Positions 19,045 through 27,849 of a stretch of DNA of 64,000 nt are shown here, piece after piece; within the stretch, counting starts at the first letter, position 1, and every line of letters starts with the position of its first letter. Source of the DNA: Ancylobacter aquaticus. Its GTDB lineage: Bacteria; Pseudomonadota; Alphaproteobacteria; Rhizobiales; Xanthobacteraceae. The stretch is taken from the NCBI RefSeq assembly GCF_004339465.1, contig NZ_SMFY01000001.1:1954561-2018560 (forward strand), read 5' to 3'. Under the pieces are notes generated by a model, which made no database searches, had not been told where the DNA came from, and saw only the letters and a program-made list of their open reading frames with translations. The position numbers were made by a program, and so were the translations under genes.

Positions 19045-20244
19045 TTAGCGCGATGCTGCCAGCGCCGCGAACCCGGAATCGAGATCGGCGATAAGATCGG
19101 CGGGGTCTTCAAGCCCGATCTGCAGGCGGATGGCCGGGCCGCCCGGGTTCCACCGTGTCGCGGTGCGGTAGCTGCCGCAGTCGAAAGGAATGGCCAGGCT
19201 CTCGAAGCCGCCCCAGCTATAGCCGAGACCGAAGAGCGCGAGAGCGTCGAGAAAGGCGTCGACGGCAGGTTTCGGCGCCGGCTGGAGTATGATGCTGAAC
19301 AGACCCGAAGCGCCCTTGAAGTCGCGCTTCCACAGGGCGTGGCCGGGATGCTCCGGCAGGGCGGGATGCAGCACCCGCAGCACTTCCGGCCTGCCGGACA
19401 GCCAGCGCGCCACGGCGAGGGCCGATTGCTGGTGATGCTGCAGCCGCACCGCCATGGTGCGGAGCCCCCGCGCTGCCAGAAAAGCGTCTTCGGGCGCCAC
19501 GGTGATGCCGAGGTCGCCATGGGTAAGATGGACCCGGCGGAAGGTCCGCTCATTGGCGGATATGGTGCCGATATTCAGGTCCGAGTGCCCGCCGAGATAT
19601 TTCGTGCCGGCCTGGATGGAGACGTCGACGCCGAAATCATGAGGGCGGAAAAAGAGCGGCGTTGCCCATGTGTTGTCCATCAGCGTGGTGATGTCGTGTG
19701 CGGCGGCGGCGGCGGCGGCGGCGACAATGGCCGGCACGTCCTGGATTTCAAAGGATTGCGAGCCGGGCGACTCCATAAAGATGGCGCGCGTATCGGGGCG
19801 GATGAGCCCGGCGATCTCGCCACCGACGAGCGGGTCGTAATAGGTGGTCTCGATGCCATAGCGCGGCAGCACCTCGTCGCAGATGCGGCGGGTCGGCTGA
19901 TAGGCGCTGTCGACCATGAGCAGGTGTTCGCCGGCTTTCAGCGTCGCGAGCAGGGCGATGCTGACGGCGGAAAGGCCGGAGGGCGTGAGCACGACGCCGG
20001 CGCCGCCCTCGATCCGGGTAAGCGCGGCCTCGAGGCTCTCGACCGTCGGATTGCCGCGCCTTCCATAGGTGTAGCGTCCGGTATGGCCTTCGAGATCGGC
20101 GACGGTGGGGGAGAGGACGGTCGATCCCCGGACGATCGGCGTGTTCACGAAGCCGTCATGGCGAAAAGGGTCGCGTCCGGCGAGGACGAGTTCGGTCTCC
20201 ATCGAGAGATTGCCGGGGACGGTACTTTTTGTCTTGTTCGCCAT
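19045..20244 (-). CDS. metC: Cystathionine beta-lyase (trans-sulfuration PLP enzyme)
   Basis: The 399-residue Cys/Met-metabolism PLP enzyme has the PLP-lysine motif SIQAGTKYLGGHSD, DNTWATPLFF upstream and YTYGRRGNPT in the N-terminal region. Family members cleave cystathionine to homocysteine or carry out related gamma-replacements. Cystathionine beta-lyase is the best match by overall pattern, but a cystathionine gamma-synthase-like activity cannot be excluded. The ATG at 20244 (MANKTK) is preferred over an in-frame start at 20283. The gene is divergent from aapJ across 283 bases that include a perfect palindrome. Confidence 0.87.
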   Translation of the reverse strand: MANKTKSTVPGNLSMETELVLAGRDPFRHDGFVNTPIVRGSTVLSPTVADLEGHTGRYTYGRRGNPTVESLEAALTRIEGGAGVVLTPSGLSAVSIALLATLKAGEHLLMVDSAYQPTRRICDEVLPRYGIETTYYDPLVGGEIAGLIRPDTRAIFMESPGSQSFEIQDVPAIVAAAAAAAAHDITTLMDNTWATPLFFRPHDFGVDVSIQAGTKYLGGHSDLNIGTISANERTFRRVHLTHGDLGITVAPEDAFLAARGLRTMAVRLQHHQQSALAVARWLSGRPEVLRVLHPALPEHPGHALWKRDFKGASGLFSIILQPAPKPAVDAFLDALALFGLGYSWGGFESLAIPFDCGSYRTATRWNPGGPAIRLQIGLEDPADLIADLDSGFAALAASR

Positions 20245-20306
20245 GGTTGTAGCCTGTCCGAGCCAGTTTATCGAAGGTCGCATAGGGAACGGAGCGGTGT
20301 TGCCCC

Positions 20307-20320
20307 GTCAAGCGCTTGAC
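20307..20320. promoter_or_regulatory. Perfect palindrome in the metC/aapJ divergent region
   Basis: GTCAAGCGCTTGAC is a perfect 14-base palindrome, 63 bases upstream of the metC start codon and 208 bases upstream of aapJ. Its size suits a dimeric repressor or activator. The rest of the 283-base divergent region (20245-20527) holds no gene. I found no recognisable SAM-II riboswitch sequence on the metC strand. Confidence 0.4.
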
Positions 20321-20527
20321 CGGACCCGATTGCGGCGCTCTGATGACGCTGCGTCTGCTGCGGTGGTGCCCGAGGGGGTCTTCTGGGCGCCGTCAGACGA
20401 AGGAAGCAGGCATGACACGTCGCCGCATGACATCGGCGGCATGCGAATTGCCTTTTCTGTCACTCGTGCCGCTCGCGTTCGCGCAGCGGATACGTCAGCT
20501 CCAATCCGAATGAAGAAGGCTGCCATC

Positions 20528-21550
20528 ATGAAACGCCTCCTCTCCACGTTCGCCCTTGCGGGTGCCATGGGCCTCAGCGCGTTTAGCGCGCAGGCCGCCA
20601 CGAAGCTTGAGCAGGTGAAGTCCAAGGGTTTCGTCCAGTGCGGCGTCAGCCAGGGGCTGCCGGGCTTTTCCAACCCCAACGACAAGGGTGAGTGGAGCGG
20701 CCTCGATGTGGAATTCTGCCGCGCCGTCGCCGCCGCCATCTTCGGCGACCCCACCAAGGTGAAGTTCACCCCGCTCTCCGCCAAGGACCGCTTCACCGCC
20801 CTGCAGTCCGGCGACATCGATATCCTGTCGCGCAACACCACCTGGACCATCACCCGCGACACCTCGCTGGGCCTGAACTTCACCGGCGTCACCTATTATG
20901 ACGGCCAGGGCTTCATGATCCGCAAGGACAAGAAGGTGAACTCGGCACTCGAACTGTCCGGCGCCTCGGTCTGCACCCAGACCGGCACCACCACCGAACA
21001 GAACCTCGCCGACTATTTCCGCGCCAACAACATGACCTATGAGGTCATCGCCTTCGCCACCAACGACGAAGTGGTCAAGGCCTACGACGCCGGCCGCTGC
21101 GACGTGCTCACCACCGACCGTTCGGGCCTGGCCGGCGAACGCCTCAAGCTGACCAATCCCGACGACCACATCGTGCTGCCCGAGATTATCTCCAAGGAGC
21201 CGCTCGGCCCGGTGGTCGCCCATGGCGACGACCAGTGGTTCGATATCGTCAAGTGGGTTCTCTACGCGCAGCTGATTGCCGAAGAGCTTGGCGTCGATTC
21301 CAAGAATGTCGACGAGCAGCAGAAGACCGCCATCAACCCGGAAATCAAGCGCCTGCTGGGCACCGAGGGCAAGTATGGCGAGGGCATGGGTATCGGCAAC
21401 GACTGGGGCTACCTGATCATCAAGCATGTCGGCAATTACGGCGAAATGTATGACCGTACCGTCGGCCCCGACACCCCGCTGAAGCTCTCGCGCGGCCTCA
21501 ATGCGCTGTGGAACAAGGGCGGCATCCAGTACGGCATGCCGGTGCGCTGA
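20528..21550 (+). CDS. aapJ: General L-amino acid ABC transporter, substrate-binding protein
   Basis: The 340-residue periplasmic protein has a clear signal peptide (MKRLLSTFALAGAMG, cleavage after SAQA near residue 23). The mature protein begins TKLEQVKSKGFVQCGVSQ, typical of AapJ/BztA. It binds a broad set of L-amino acids, glutamate and glutamine among them. The start at 20528 has AAGAAGG 9 bases upstream. An ATG at 20510 is also in frame but would place the ribosome binding site inside the coding sequence. A hairpin follows, then aapQ. Confidence 0.95.
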   Translation: MKRLLSTFALAGAMGLSAFSAQAATKLEQVKSKGFVQCGVSQGLPGFSNPNDKGEWSGLDVEFCRAVAAAIFGDPTKVKFTPLSAKDRFTALQSGDIDILSRNTTWTITRDTSLGLNFTGVTYYDGQGFMIRKDKKVNSALELSGASVCTQTGTTTEQNLADYFRANNMTYEVIAFATNDEVVKAYDAGRCDVLTTDRSGLAGERLKLTNPDDHIVLPEIISKEPLGPVVAHGDDQWFDIVKWVLYAQLIAEELGVDSKNVDEQQKTAINPEIKRLLGTEGKYGEGMGIGNDWGYLIIKHVGNYGEMYDRTVGPDTPLKLSRGLNALWNKGGIQYGMPVR

Positions 21551-21564
21551 CCGCAGTCGAAAAA

Positions 21565-21590
21565 GGGGCTCCCGAGCATTCGGGGGCCTC
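21565..21590 (+). terminator. Hairpin after aapJ (partial terminator)
   Basis: GGGGCTCCCGA (21565-21575) pairs with TCGGGGGCCTC (21580-21590) with two G-T pairs and a four-base loop. Only a short pyrimidine run follows. The position after a binding-protein gene suggests transcript attenuation before the permease genes. Confidence 0.5.
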
Positions 21591-21662
21591 TTCACTCCGG
21601 CAGAACCGACATCAAGTTCGGCGCCGGATGCATGAGGGCCTCGTTTCGAGGCGAGGGGGACT

Positions 21663-22853
21663 ATGACGGATTTGGCTGGGCCCGTCGGCGGGCGTGCGAA
21701 GAGTTCATTCATCAACGATCCGAAGGTCCGGAGCATCGGCCTTCAGCTGATCGCCCTGGTCGTGGTGGTGTTCCTGGGCTGGAGCTTCACCGAGAACGCC
21801 CGCGACAACCTAGCGGCGCAGAAGATCGCCACCGGCTTCGGGTTTCTGGACAATACGGCCGGCTTCGGCATCAACCAGACGCTGATCCCCTATAGCGAGA
21901 CCTCGACCTATGGCCGCGCCTTTGTCGTCGGCCTGCTCAACACGCTTCTGGTCGCGGTGGTCGGCATCATCCTTGCCACCATCATCGGCTTCCTTGTCGG
22001 CATTGGCCGCCTGTCGAAGAACTTCGTCGTGCGGACAATCTCGACCGTTTATGTCGAGGTGCTGCGCAACCTGCCGCCGCTGTTCCAGATCCTGTTCTGG
22101 TATCTGGCGGTGCTCAGCGCGATGCCGGGTCCACGCAACAGCATCAGCCTGTTCGGCGAGGTGTTCATCTCCAACCGCGGCATCATCATTCCGCGCCCGC
22201 TGTTCGGCGACGGTGCGGGCATCGTCGTGTGGGCGATCGGGCTCGCCATTTTCCTGGCCATTCTCTTTCGCCACTGGGCGGCAAGCCGCCAGGAGGAGAC
22301 GGGTCGTTATTTGCCGGTGCTGCGGATCAATCTCGGCCTGCTGATCGGCCTTCCGCTCCTCGCCATGATCGTCACCGGCTTTCCGATCACGTTCGAGGTG
22401 CCCGAACTGAAGGGCTTCAACTTCGTCGGCGGCATCCAGGTCATTCCGGAGTTCGTGGCCCTGACGGTGGCGCTGGCGACCTATACCGCCGCCTTCATCG
22501 CCGAGAATGTGCGCTCCGGCATCCAGTCGGTGAGCCATGGCCAGACCGAGGCCGCGCATTCACTCGGCCTGCGCCATGCGCAGACCCTTCGGCTGGTGAT
22601 CATTCCGCAGGCGATGCGGGTGATTATCCCGCCGCTGACCAGCCAGTATCTCAACCTGACCAAGAATTCTTCCCTGGCCGTCGGTATCGGCTATCCCGAC
22701 CTGGTGGCGGTGTTCGCCGGCACGGCGCTGAACCAGACGGGGCAGGCGATCGAGATCATCGCCATCACCATGGGCGTCTATCTGCTGCTGTCGATCATCA
22801 CCGCGACGGTCATGAACGCCTACAACAAGCGCGTCGCGCTGGTTGAACGGTGA
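21663..22853 (+). CDS. aapQ: General L-amino acid ABC transporter, permease
   Basis: The 396-residue polar-amino-acid (HisM-type) permease has several hydrophobic segments. The cytoplasmic EAA loop reads GQTEAAHSLGLRHAQTLRLV, followed by IPQAMRVIIPPL. The N-terminal half carries a long insertion between the first two membrane segments, as usual for AapQ. It forms the channel with AapM. The stop lies 10 bases before the aapM ATG, over an 11-base overlap with an upstream TTG. Confidence 0.95.
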   Translation: MTDLAGPVGGRAKSSFINDPKVRSIGLQLIALVVVVFLGWSFTENARDNLAAQKIATGFGFLDNTAGFGINQTLIPYSETSTYGRAFVVGLLNTLLVAVVGIILATIIGFLVGIGRLSKNFVVRTISTVYVEVLRNLPPLFQILFWYLAVLSAMPGPRNSISLFGEVFISNRGIIIPRPLFGDGAGIVVWAIGLAIFLAILFRHWAASRQEETGRYLPVLRINLGLLIGLPLLAMIVTGFPITFEVPELKGFNFVGGIQVIPEFVALTVALATYTAAFIAENVRSGIQSVSHGQTEAAHSLGLRHAQTLRLVIIPQAMRVIIPPLTSQYLNLTKNSSLAVGIGYPDLVAVFAGTALNQTGQAIEIIAITMGVYLLLSIITATVMNAYNKRVALVER

Positions 22854-22863
22854 GGGCCCGGCC

Positions 22864-24240
22864 ATGAGCATGACCTTCGACGACGGGACGTTCATCCGCA
22901 ACGAAATGGTGGAGCCGCTGCCGCCGCCCAAGCAGCGCATCGGCGCGGTGGCCTGGATGCGGGAGAACCTGTTCTCCGGCGTCCTCAACACGCTGCTGAC
23001 CGTTCTCGGCATTCTGGCCGTGGTCTGGGTGGTGCCCCCCTTGGTCCGCTTCATGATCATCGATGCGGTGTGGACGGGCGAGAACCGCGAGGCCTGCCTG
23101 GGTCCCGAGGTGGGCGCCTGCTGGCCGTTCATCCATGCCAAGTTCGGCCAGTTGATCTATGGCTTCTATCCGATCAGCGAACGCTGGCGGGTCGATATCG
23201 TCTTTGCCGCCGGCGCGCTGCTCCTGGTGCCGCTGATGGTGCTGAGCTGGCCGTTCAAGCGCATCAACGCCTTCCTGTTCTTCGTTGCTTATCCCGTCGT
23301 CGCCTTCGTGTTGCTGACCGGCGGCAACATCAACGCCTCTGCTTTCCTGCTGGAACGGTTCGGGCTGATCGGCGGCCTGGTCGGCGATGCGCAGATCGGC
23401 GGCGTCAACCTGGTGTTCTGGGTTGATTATGTGCTTACCACGCTGCTCGTCATGGCCGCGATCGGCGGCCTGATCGCGCTGCTGGGCGGCAGCGGACGCT
23501 CTGCCGCCATCACTACGTTGTGGGTTTTCCTCTCGCTCGGGCTGGTCATCTTCATCTGGGACGTCGATGTCGGCCTCGACTATGTGGAGACCCGCCAGTG
23601 GGGCGGCCTGCTGGTGACGCTGGTGATCGCGGTGACGGGCATCGTCGCCTCCCTGCCGCTGGGCATCCTGCTGGCGCTGGGCCGGCGCTCGCAAATGCCG
23701 GTGGTCCGGTTGCTCTCGGTGATCTTCATCGAGTTCTGGCGCGGCGTGCCGCTGATCACGGTGCTGTTCTTCGCCACCTACATGCTGCCGCTCTTCCTGC
23801 CGCAGGGCACCAATCCGGATGCGCTGCTGCGGGCGCTGGTCGGCGTCGCGCTGTTCTCCGCCGCCTACATGGCGGAGGTGGTTCGCGGCGGCCTGCAGGC
23901 GATCCCGAAGGGGCAGTATGAGGGCGCGATGGCGGTGGGGCTCACCTGGAGCCAGATGATGCGCCTGATCGTCCTGCCGCAGGCGCTGACGCTGGTCATT
24001 CCGGGCATCGTGAACAGCTTCATCAGCCTGTTCAAGGACACGACGCTGGTGCTGATCGTCTCGATCTTCGACTTTCTTGGCCAGCTTCGCGCCTCTTTTA
24101 CCGACCCCAACTGGGCGACGCCGGTGACGCTCTACACCGGCTTCGCCTTTGCCGGGGTGGTCTATTTCCTCTTTTGCTTCGGCATGTCACGCTATTCGCT
24201 CTTCGTGGAGCGGCGGCTGAATACCTCTCACCGGCATTGA
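22864..24240 (+). CDS. aapM: General L-amino acid ABC transporter, permease
   Basis: The 458-residue partner permease has the EAA loop GQYEGAMAVGLTWSQMMRLI. The long N-terminal region with extra hydrophobic segments is characteristic of AapM/BztC. The start at 22864 was chosen because GAGGG lies 7 bases upstream. A TTG at 22843 would add seven residues. It is co-transcribed with aapQ and aapP. Confidence 0.94.
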   Translation: MSMTFDDGTFIRNEMVEPLPPPKQRIGAVAWMRENLFSGVLNTLLTVLGILAVVWVVPPLVRFMIIDAVWTGENREACLGPEVGACWPFIHAKFGQLIYGFYPISERWRVDIVFAAGALLLVPLMVLSWPFKRINAFLFFVAYPVVAFVLLTGGNINASAFLLERFGLIGGLVGDAQIGGVNLVFWVDYVLTTLLVMAAIGGLIALLGGSGRSAAITTLWVFLSLGLVIFIWDVDVGLDYVETRQWGGLLVTLVIAVTGIVASLPLGILLALGRRSQMPVVRLLSVIFIEFWRGVPLITVLFFATYMLPLFLPQGTNPDALLRALVGVALFSAAYMAEVVRGGLQAIPKGQYEGAMAVGLTWSQMMRLIVLPQALTLVIPGIVNSFISLFKDTTLVLIVSIFDFLGQLRASFTDPNWATPVTLYTGFAFAGVVYFLFCFGMSRYSLFVERRLNTSHRH

Positions 24241-24258
24241 GAAACGGAGAAACCCACC

Positions 24259-25056
24259 ATGAGCGAACTCCATTCGACCGTTTCCCCAGAGGAGCTTCAC
24301 GCCGTCCATACGCCCCCGGGGCGCGAGGTCGCCGTCGATCTCGTCGGTGTCCATAAATGGTACGGAGAATTCCACGTTCTCAAGGACATCAATCTGAAGG
24401 TGCATCGCGGCGAGCGGATCGTCATTTGCGGGCCTTCGGGCTCGGGCAAGTCGACGATGATCCGCTGCATCAACCGGCTGGAGGAGCACCAGCAGGGCAC
24501 GATCATCGTCGATGGCATCGAGTTGACCAACGACCTCAAGCGGATCGACGAGATCCGCCGTGAGGTCGGCATGTGCTTCCAGCACTTCAACCTTTTCCCT
24601 CACCTCACCATTCTGGAAAACCTGACGCTGGCGCCGATCTGGGTCCGCAAGATGCCCAAGAAGGAGGCGGACGAGCTGGCCATGCACTTCCTCACCAAGG
24701 TGAAGATCCCCGAACAGGCGCACAAGTATCCCGGCCAGCTCTCCGGCGGCCAGCAGCAGCGCGTCGCCATCGCCCGCGCGCTGTGCATGAAGCCGAAGAT
24801 CATGCTGTTCGACGAGCCGACCTCGGCGCTCGACCCGGAAATGGTCAAGGAAGTGCTGGAGACGATGGTGAGCCTGGCGGAAGAGGGCATGACCATGCTG
24901 TGCGTGACCCACGAGATGGGCTTTGCCCGTCAGGTCGCCAACCGGGTGATCTTCATGGATGCCGGGCAGATCATCGAGATGAACGAGCCGGAACCGTTCT
25001 TCTCCAACCCGCAGCACGAGCGCACCCGCCTGTTCCTCAGCCAGATCCTGCACTGA
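24259..25056 (+). CDS. aapP: General L-amino acid ABC transporter, ATP-binding protein
   Basis: The 265-residue ATPase has Walker [10 protein letters not shown], signature [15 protein letters not shown] and Walker [15 protein letters not shown]. It powers AapQM. The first 20 residues are a short extension before the core. AACGGAGAAACC precedes the start. A strong bidirectional terminator follows. Confidence 0.96.
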   Translation: MSELHSTVSPEELHAVHTPPGREVAVDLVGVHKWYGEFHVLKDINLKVHRGERIVICGPSGSGKSTMIRCINRLEEHQQGTIIVDGIELTNDLKRIDEIRREVGMCFQHFNLFPHLTILENLTLAPIWVRKMPKKEADELAMHFLTKVKIPEQAHKYPGQLSGGQQQRVAIARALCMKPKIMLFDEPTSALDPEMVKEVLETMVSLAEEGMTMLCVTHEMGFARQVANRVIFMDAGQIIEMNEPEPFFSNPQHERTRLFLSQILH

Positions 25057-25070
25057 GAAAACCCCGATAA

Positions 25071-25104
25071 AAAAGGCCGGATCGCGCAAGCGGTCCGGCC
25101 TTTT
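25071..25104. terminator. Bidirectional terminator between aapP and the sulfurtransferase gene
   Basis: AAAAGGCCGGATCGC and GCGGTCCGGCCTTTT form a stem of about 14 pairs around a GCAA-type loop. It has A and T runs at its two ends and so can terminate transcription on both strands. aapP and the downstream gene converge here. Confidence 0.9.
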
Positions 25105-25125
25105 ACGTGGTCGCCGTCAGGCGCG

Positions 25126-26001
25126 TCAGTCGGCCGGCCCGGTCGCCAACGGCCTGTCGGAGGCGCCCCATTCGGTCCAGGAGCCGTCATAGAGCGCGGT
25201 GGGCGGCGCGCCGACGCTCTCCAGCGCCAGCCAGAGAATGGCGGCGGTGACGCCGGAGCCGCAGCTTGTGATGACGGGCTTCGACAGGTCGATGCCCGCC
25301 GCCTCGACCGCCTTGAGGATCGCCTCGGGTTCGACGAGGCGGCCATCTTTCACCACATCGGAAACCGGCAGGTTGCGGGCGCCGGGAATATGTCCGGGAC
25401 GGACCCCGGCGCGGGGCTCCGATGCCTCGCCGCGAAAGCGATCCGCCGCGCGCGCGTCCAGCACCTGTGTATGCCGGTCGGCCAAGCGGGCGGCGACGTC
25501 GTCCATCGAAGCCACCCAGTCGCGGTCGAGCGTGGCGTCGAAACGCGCGGGATAATAGGGCGCCTCGCCCGATTCCGTCGGCCGGCCCTCGGCGCGCCAT
25601 TTGGGAAAGCCGCCATCGAGGATGGTGACGTCGACGGCGCCGAAGGCCCGCAGTGTCCACCACACGCGCGGCGCCGAGAACAGGCCCTGTGTGTCGTAGA
25701 CCACGATCTTCATCTGCCGGCCGATGCCGAGCGATTCCATCGCCGCCCGGAACAGCGTCTCGGAGGGCAGCATATGCGGCAGCGGGCTCGATATGTCCGA
25801 AATGGCGTCGATGTCGAAGAACACCGCACCGGGAATATGCGCCTCCATATACTCCTTGCGCCCGCTCCGGCCGGTTGCCGGCATGTGCCACGAGCCATCG
25901 ACGATAACGAGGTTGGGCGCCCCCAGATGAGCGGCAAGCCAGTCTGTCGACACGAAAAAGCGGTTCGCAGGCGAGGATGTTTCACGGGGCGTGTCGGTCA
26001 T
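25126..26001 (-). CDS. sseA: 3-mercaptopyruvate sulfurtransferase
   Basis: The 291-residue protein has two rhodanese domains. The C-terminal one carries the active-site loop CGSGVTA (Cys247), the signature of mercaptopyruvate sulfurtransferase rather than thiosulfate sulfurtransferase (CRKGVT). It transfers sulfur from 3-mercaptopyruvate to thiols or cyanide. It lies in a cysteine-metabolism group with alaX and cysK on the same strand, 25 bases downstream of alaX. Confidence 0.92.
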   Translation of the reverse strand: MTDTPRETSSPANRFFVSTDWLAAHLGAPNLVIVDGSWHMPATGRSGRKEYMEAHIPGAVFFDIDAISDISSPLPHMLPSETLFRAAMESLGIGRQMKIVVYDTQGLFSAPRVWWTLRAFGAVDVTILDGGFPKWRAEGRPTESGEAPYYPARFDATLDRDWVASMDDVAARLADRHTQVLDARAADRFRGEASEPRAGVRPGHIPGARNLPVSDVVKDGRLVEPEAILKAVEAAGIDLSKPVITSCGSGVTAAILWLALESVGAPPTALYDGSWTEWGASDRPLATGPAD

Positions 26002-26026
26002 GGGGCACTCCGGGTGTGCGCGGGCA

Positions 26027-26740
26027 TCAGGCCCAGGCCAGCCGCACGCGGCGATTCTGCTGGCCCTTCTTCTCGATCTTCGTCACCTGCACGGCGCCGA
26101 TCTCGTCCAGCCCGCGCACATGGGTGCCGCCGCAGGGCTGGAGGTCCAGCCCCTCGATCTCGACGAGACGTACCTTGCCGGTCCCCATCGGGGGCTTGAC
26201 CGCCATCGTCTTGACCAGCCCGGGATTGGCGAGCAATTCCTCATCCGAAATCCAGCGCTCGCGCACCTTGGCGCCGGTGGCGATCATTTCCGCGAGCTTG
26301 GCGGTGATTGCGTCCTTGTCGAGCCCGCCATCGGGAATGTCGAAGTCCAGCCGGCTCTCGTCTTCCCCGATCGAGCCGCCGGTGACGGGAAAGGGCAGGG
26401 CGACGGAGAGCAGGTGAAGCGCCGTGTGCATCCGCATGCGCCTGTGCCGGGTCGGCCAGTCCAGCCTCAACGTGACCGCCTCGCCAAGCTCGGGCAGCTC
26501 GCAGCCGGTCGCCGGGACATGGACGACGTCGACCTTGGACGGACCGTAGATCGCCGTCTCGATGGCGATCTCGCAGCCATCGGCCCGCATCAGCGTGCCG
26601 CGATCACCCGGCTGCCCGCCGCCATTGGCGTAAAACACCGTGCGGTCGACCACGATTCCGCCTTCGGGTGTGACCCCTGTCACCACGGCGGATGTTTCCT
26701 TGAGATAGGCGTCGTCGCGGTACAGGAGGAGGGTCGTCAT
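26027..26740 (-). CDS. Alanyl-tRNA editing protein (AlaX-type deacylase)
   Basis: The 237-residue protein has the zinc-binding editing-domain motifs MHTALHLLS (His105, His109) and QPCGGTHVRG (Cys203, His207). Such free-standing proteins hydrolyse mischarged Ser-tRNA(Ala) or Gly-tRNA(Ala). The N-terminal part FYANGGGQPGDRG marks an AlaX type with the AlaRS-like beta barrel. The ATG at 26740 overlaps the cysK stop by one base (TGATG), so translation is coupled to cysteine synthase. Confidence 0.9.
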   Translation of the reverse strand: MTTLLLYRDDAYLKETSAVVTGVTPEGGIVVDRTVFYANGGGQPGDRGTLMRADGCEIAIETAIYGPSKVDVVHVPATGCELPELGEAVTLRLDWPTRHRRMRMHTALHLLSVALPFPVTGGSIGEDESRLDFDIPDGGLDKDAITAKLAEMIATGAKVRERWISDEELLANPGLVKTMAVKPPMGTGKVRLVEIEGLDLQPCGGTHVRGLDEIGAVQVTKIEKKGQQNRRVRLAWA

Positions 26741-27771
26741 CACATCAGCACATTCGGGACATCGACGCTGCGCTCAAGCCAGCCCGGCACGGGCAGGCCC
26801 TTCTCGCGCAGGAAGGCGGGGTTGAAGAGTTTGGACTGATACCGGGTGCCGAAGTCACACAATATGGTGACGACGGTATGGCCGGGCCCGAGTTCCTTCG
26901 CCAGCCGGATCGCGCCGGCAACATTGATGCCGGATGATCCGCCCAGGCACAGGCCCTCATGTTCGAGCAGGTCGAACACGATCTGCACCGCCTCGGCGTC
27001 GCCGATCTGATAGGCGCAGTCGATGGGCGCGCCTTCCAGATTGGCGGTGATCCGCCCTTGGCCGATGCCCTCGGTGATGGAGGAGCCTTCCGACTTCAGT
27101 TCGCCCGTCGTGTAATAGCTGTAGAGCGCGGCGCCCATGGGGTCGGCGAGGCCGATCCGGATCGCCGGGTTGCGCGCCTTGAGGGCTATGCCGGCACCCG
27201 CGAGCGTGCCGCCGGTGCCGACCGCGCAGACGAAGCCGTCCACCTTGCCGTCGGTCTGCGCCCAGATCTCCGGCCCCGTGGTCTCGATATGGGCGAGGCG
27301 GTTGGCGACATTGTCGAACTGGTTGGCCCAGACCGCGCCGTTCGGTTCCGTGGCGGCCAGCGCTTCAGCGAGCCGGCCGGAGACTTTCACGTAGTTGTTC
27401 GGGTTGGCATAGCCGACGGCCGGCACCTCCACCAGCGTGGCGCCGGCGAGGCGGAGCATGTCCTTCTTTTCCTGGCTCTGCGTCTCGGGAATGACGATCA
27501 CCGAACGGTAGCCCAGCGCGTTGCCCACCAAGGCGAGGCCGATGCCGGTATTGCCGGCCGTACCCTCGACGATGACGCCGCCGGGACGCAGCGCGCCGCG
27601 TGCCACCGCGTCCTGGATGATGAAAAGCGCGGCGCGGTCCTTCACCGACTGGCCGGGATTGAGAAACTCCGCCTTGCCGAGGATGGTGCAGCCGGTGGCC
27701 TGCGAGGCGCGCTGGAGCTTGATGAGCGGCGTGTTGCCGATCGCCTCGACGAGACCGTTGCGGATATCCAT
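26740..27771 (-). CDS. cysK: Cysteine synthase A family PLP enzyme
   Basis: The 343-residue fold-type II enzyme has the PLP-lysine motif NPGQSVKDRAA (Lys44), phosphate loop VGTGGTLAG and substrate motif GTAGNTG. It converts O-acetylserine and sulfide to cysteine. The motif NPGQSVKDR (in place of NPxxSVKDR variants) and a longer C-terminal part (about 343 residues) resemble the cysteine-synthase branch common in rhizobia. Cystathionine beta-synthase-like use is possible. Upstream, 78 bases separate it from the convergent-side photolyase gene on the same strand. Confidence 0.92.
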   Translation of the reverse strand: MDIRNGLVEAIGNTPLIKLQRASQATGCTILGKAEFLNPGQSVKDRAALFIIQDAVARGALRPGGVIVEGTAGNTGIGLALVGNALGYRSVIVIPETQSQEKKDMLRLAGATLVEVPAVGYANPNNYVKVSGRLAEALAATEPNGAVWANQFDNVANRLAHIETTGPEIWAQTDGKVDGFVCAVGTGGTLAGAGIALKARNPAIRIGLADPMGAALYSYYTTGELKSEGSSITEGIGQGRITANLEGAPIDCAYQIGDAEAVQIVFDLLEHEGLCLGGSSGINVAGAIRLAKELGPGHTVVTILCDFGTRYQSKLFNPAFLREKGLPVPGWLERSVDVPNVLM

Positions 27772-27849
27772 GAACCTGATTTCTTTTGCCGTTTGCCGGG
27801 GCCACGAAATTAGTGATCCCGCTCCCCCTCGGCAACCGGAATGGAGGTG

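Noticed and set aside
20245..20527. SAM-II type riboswitch on the metC strand
   Set aside because: The conserved purine-rich and loop sequences are absent; only an isolated palindrome is present.
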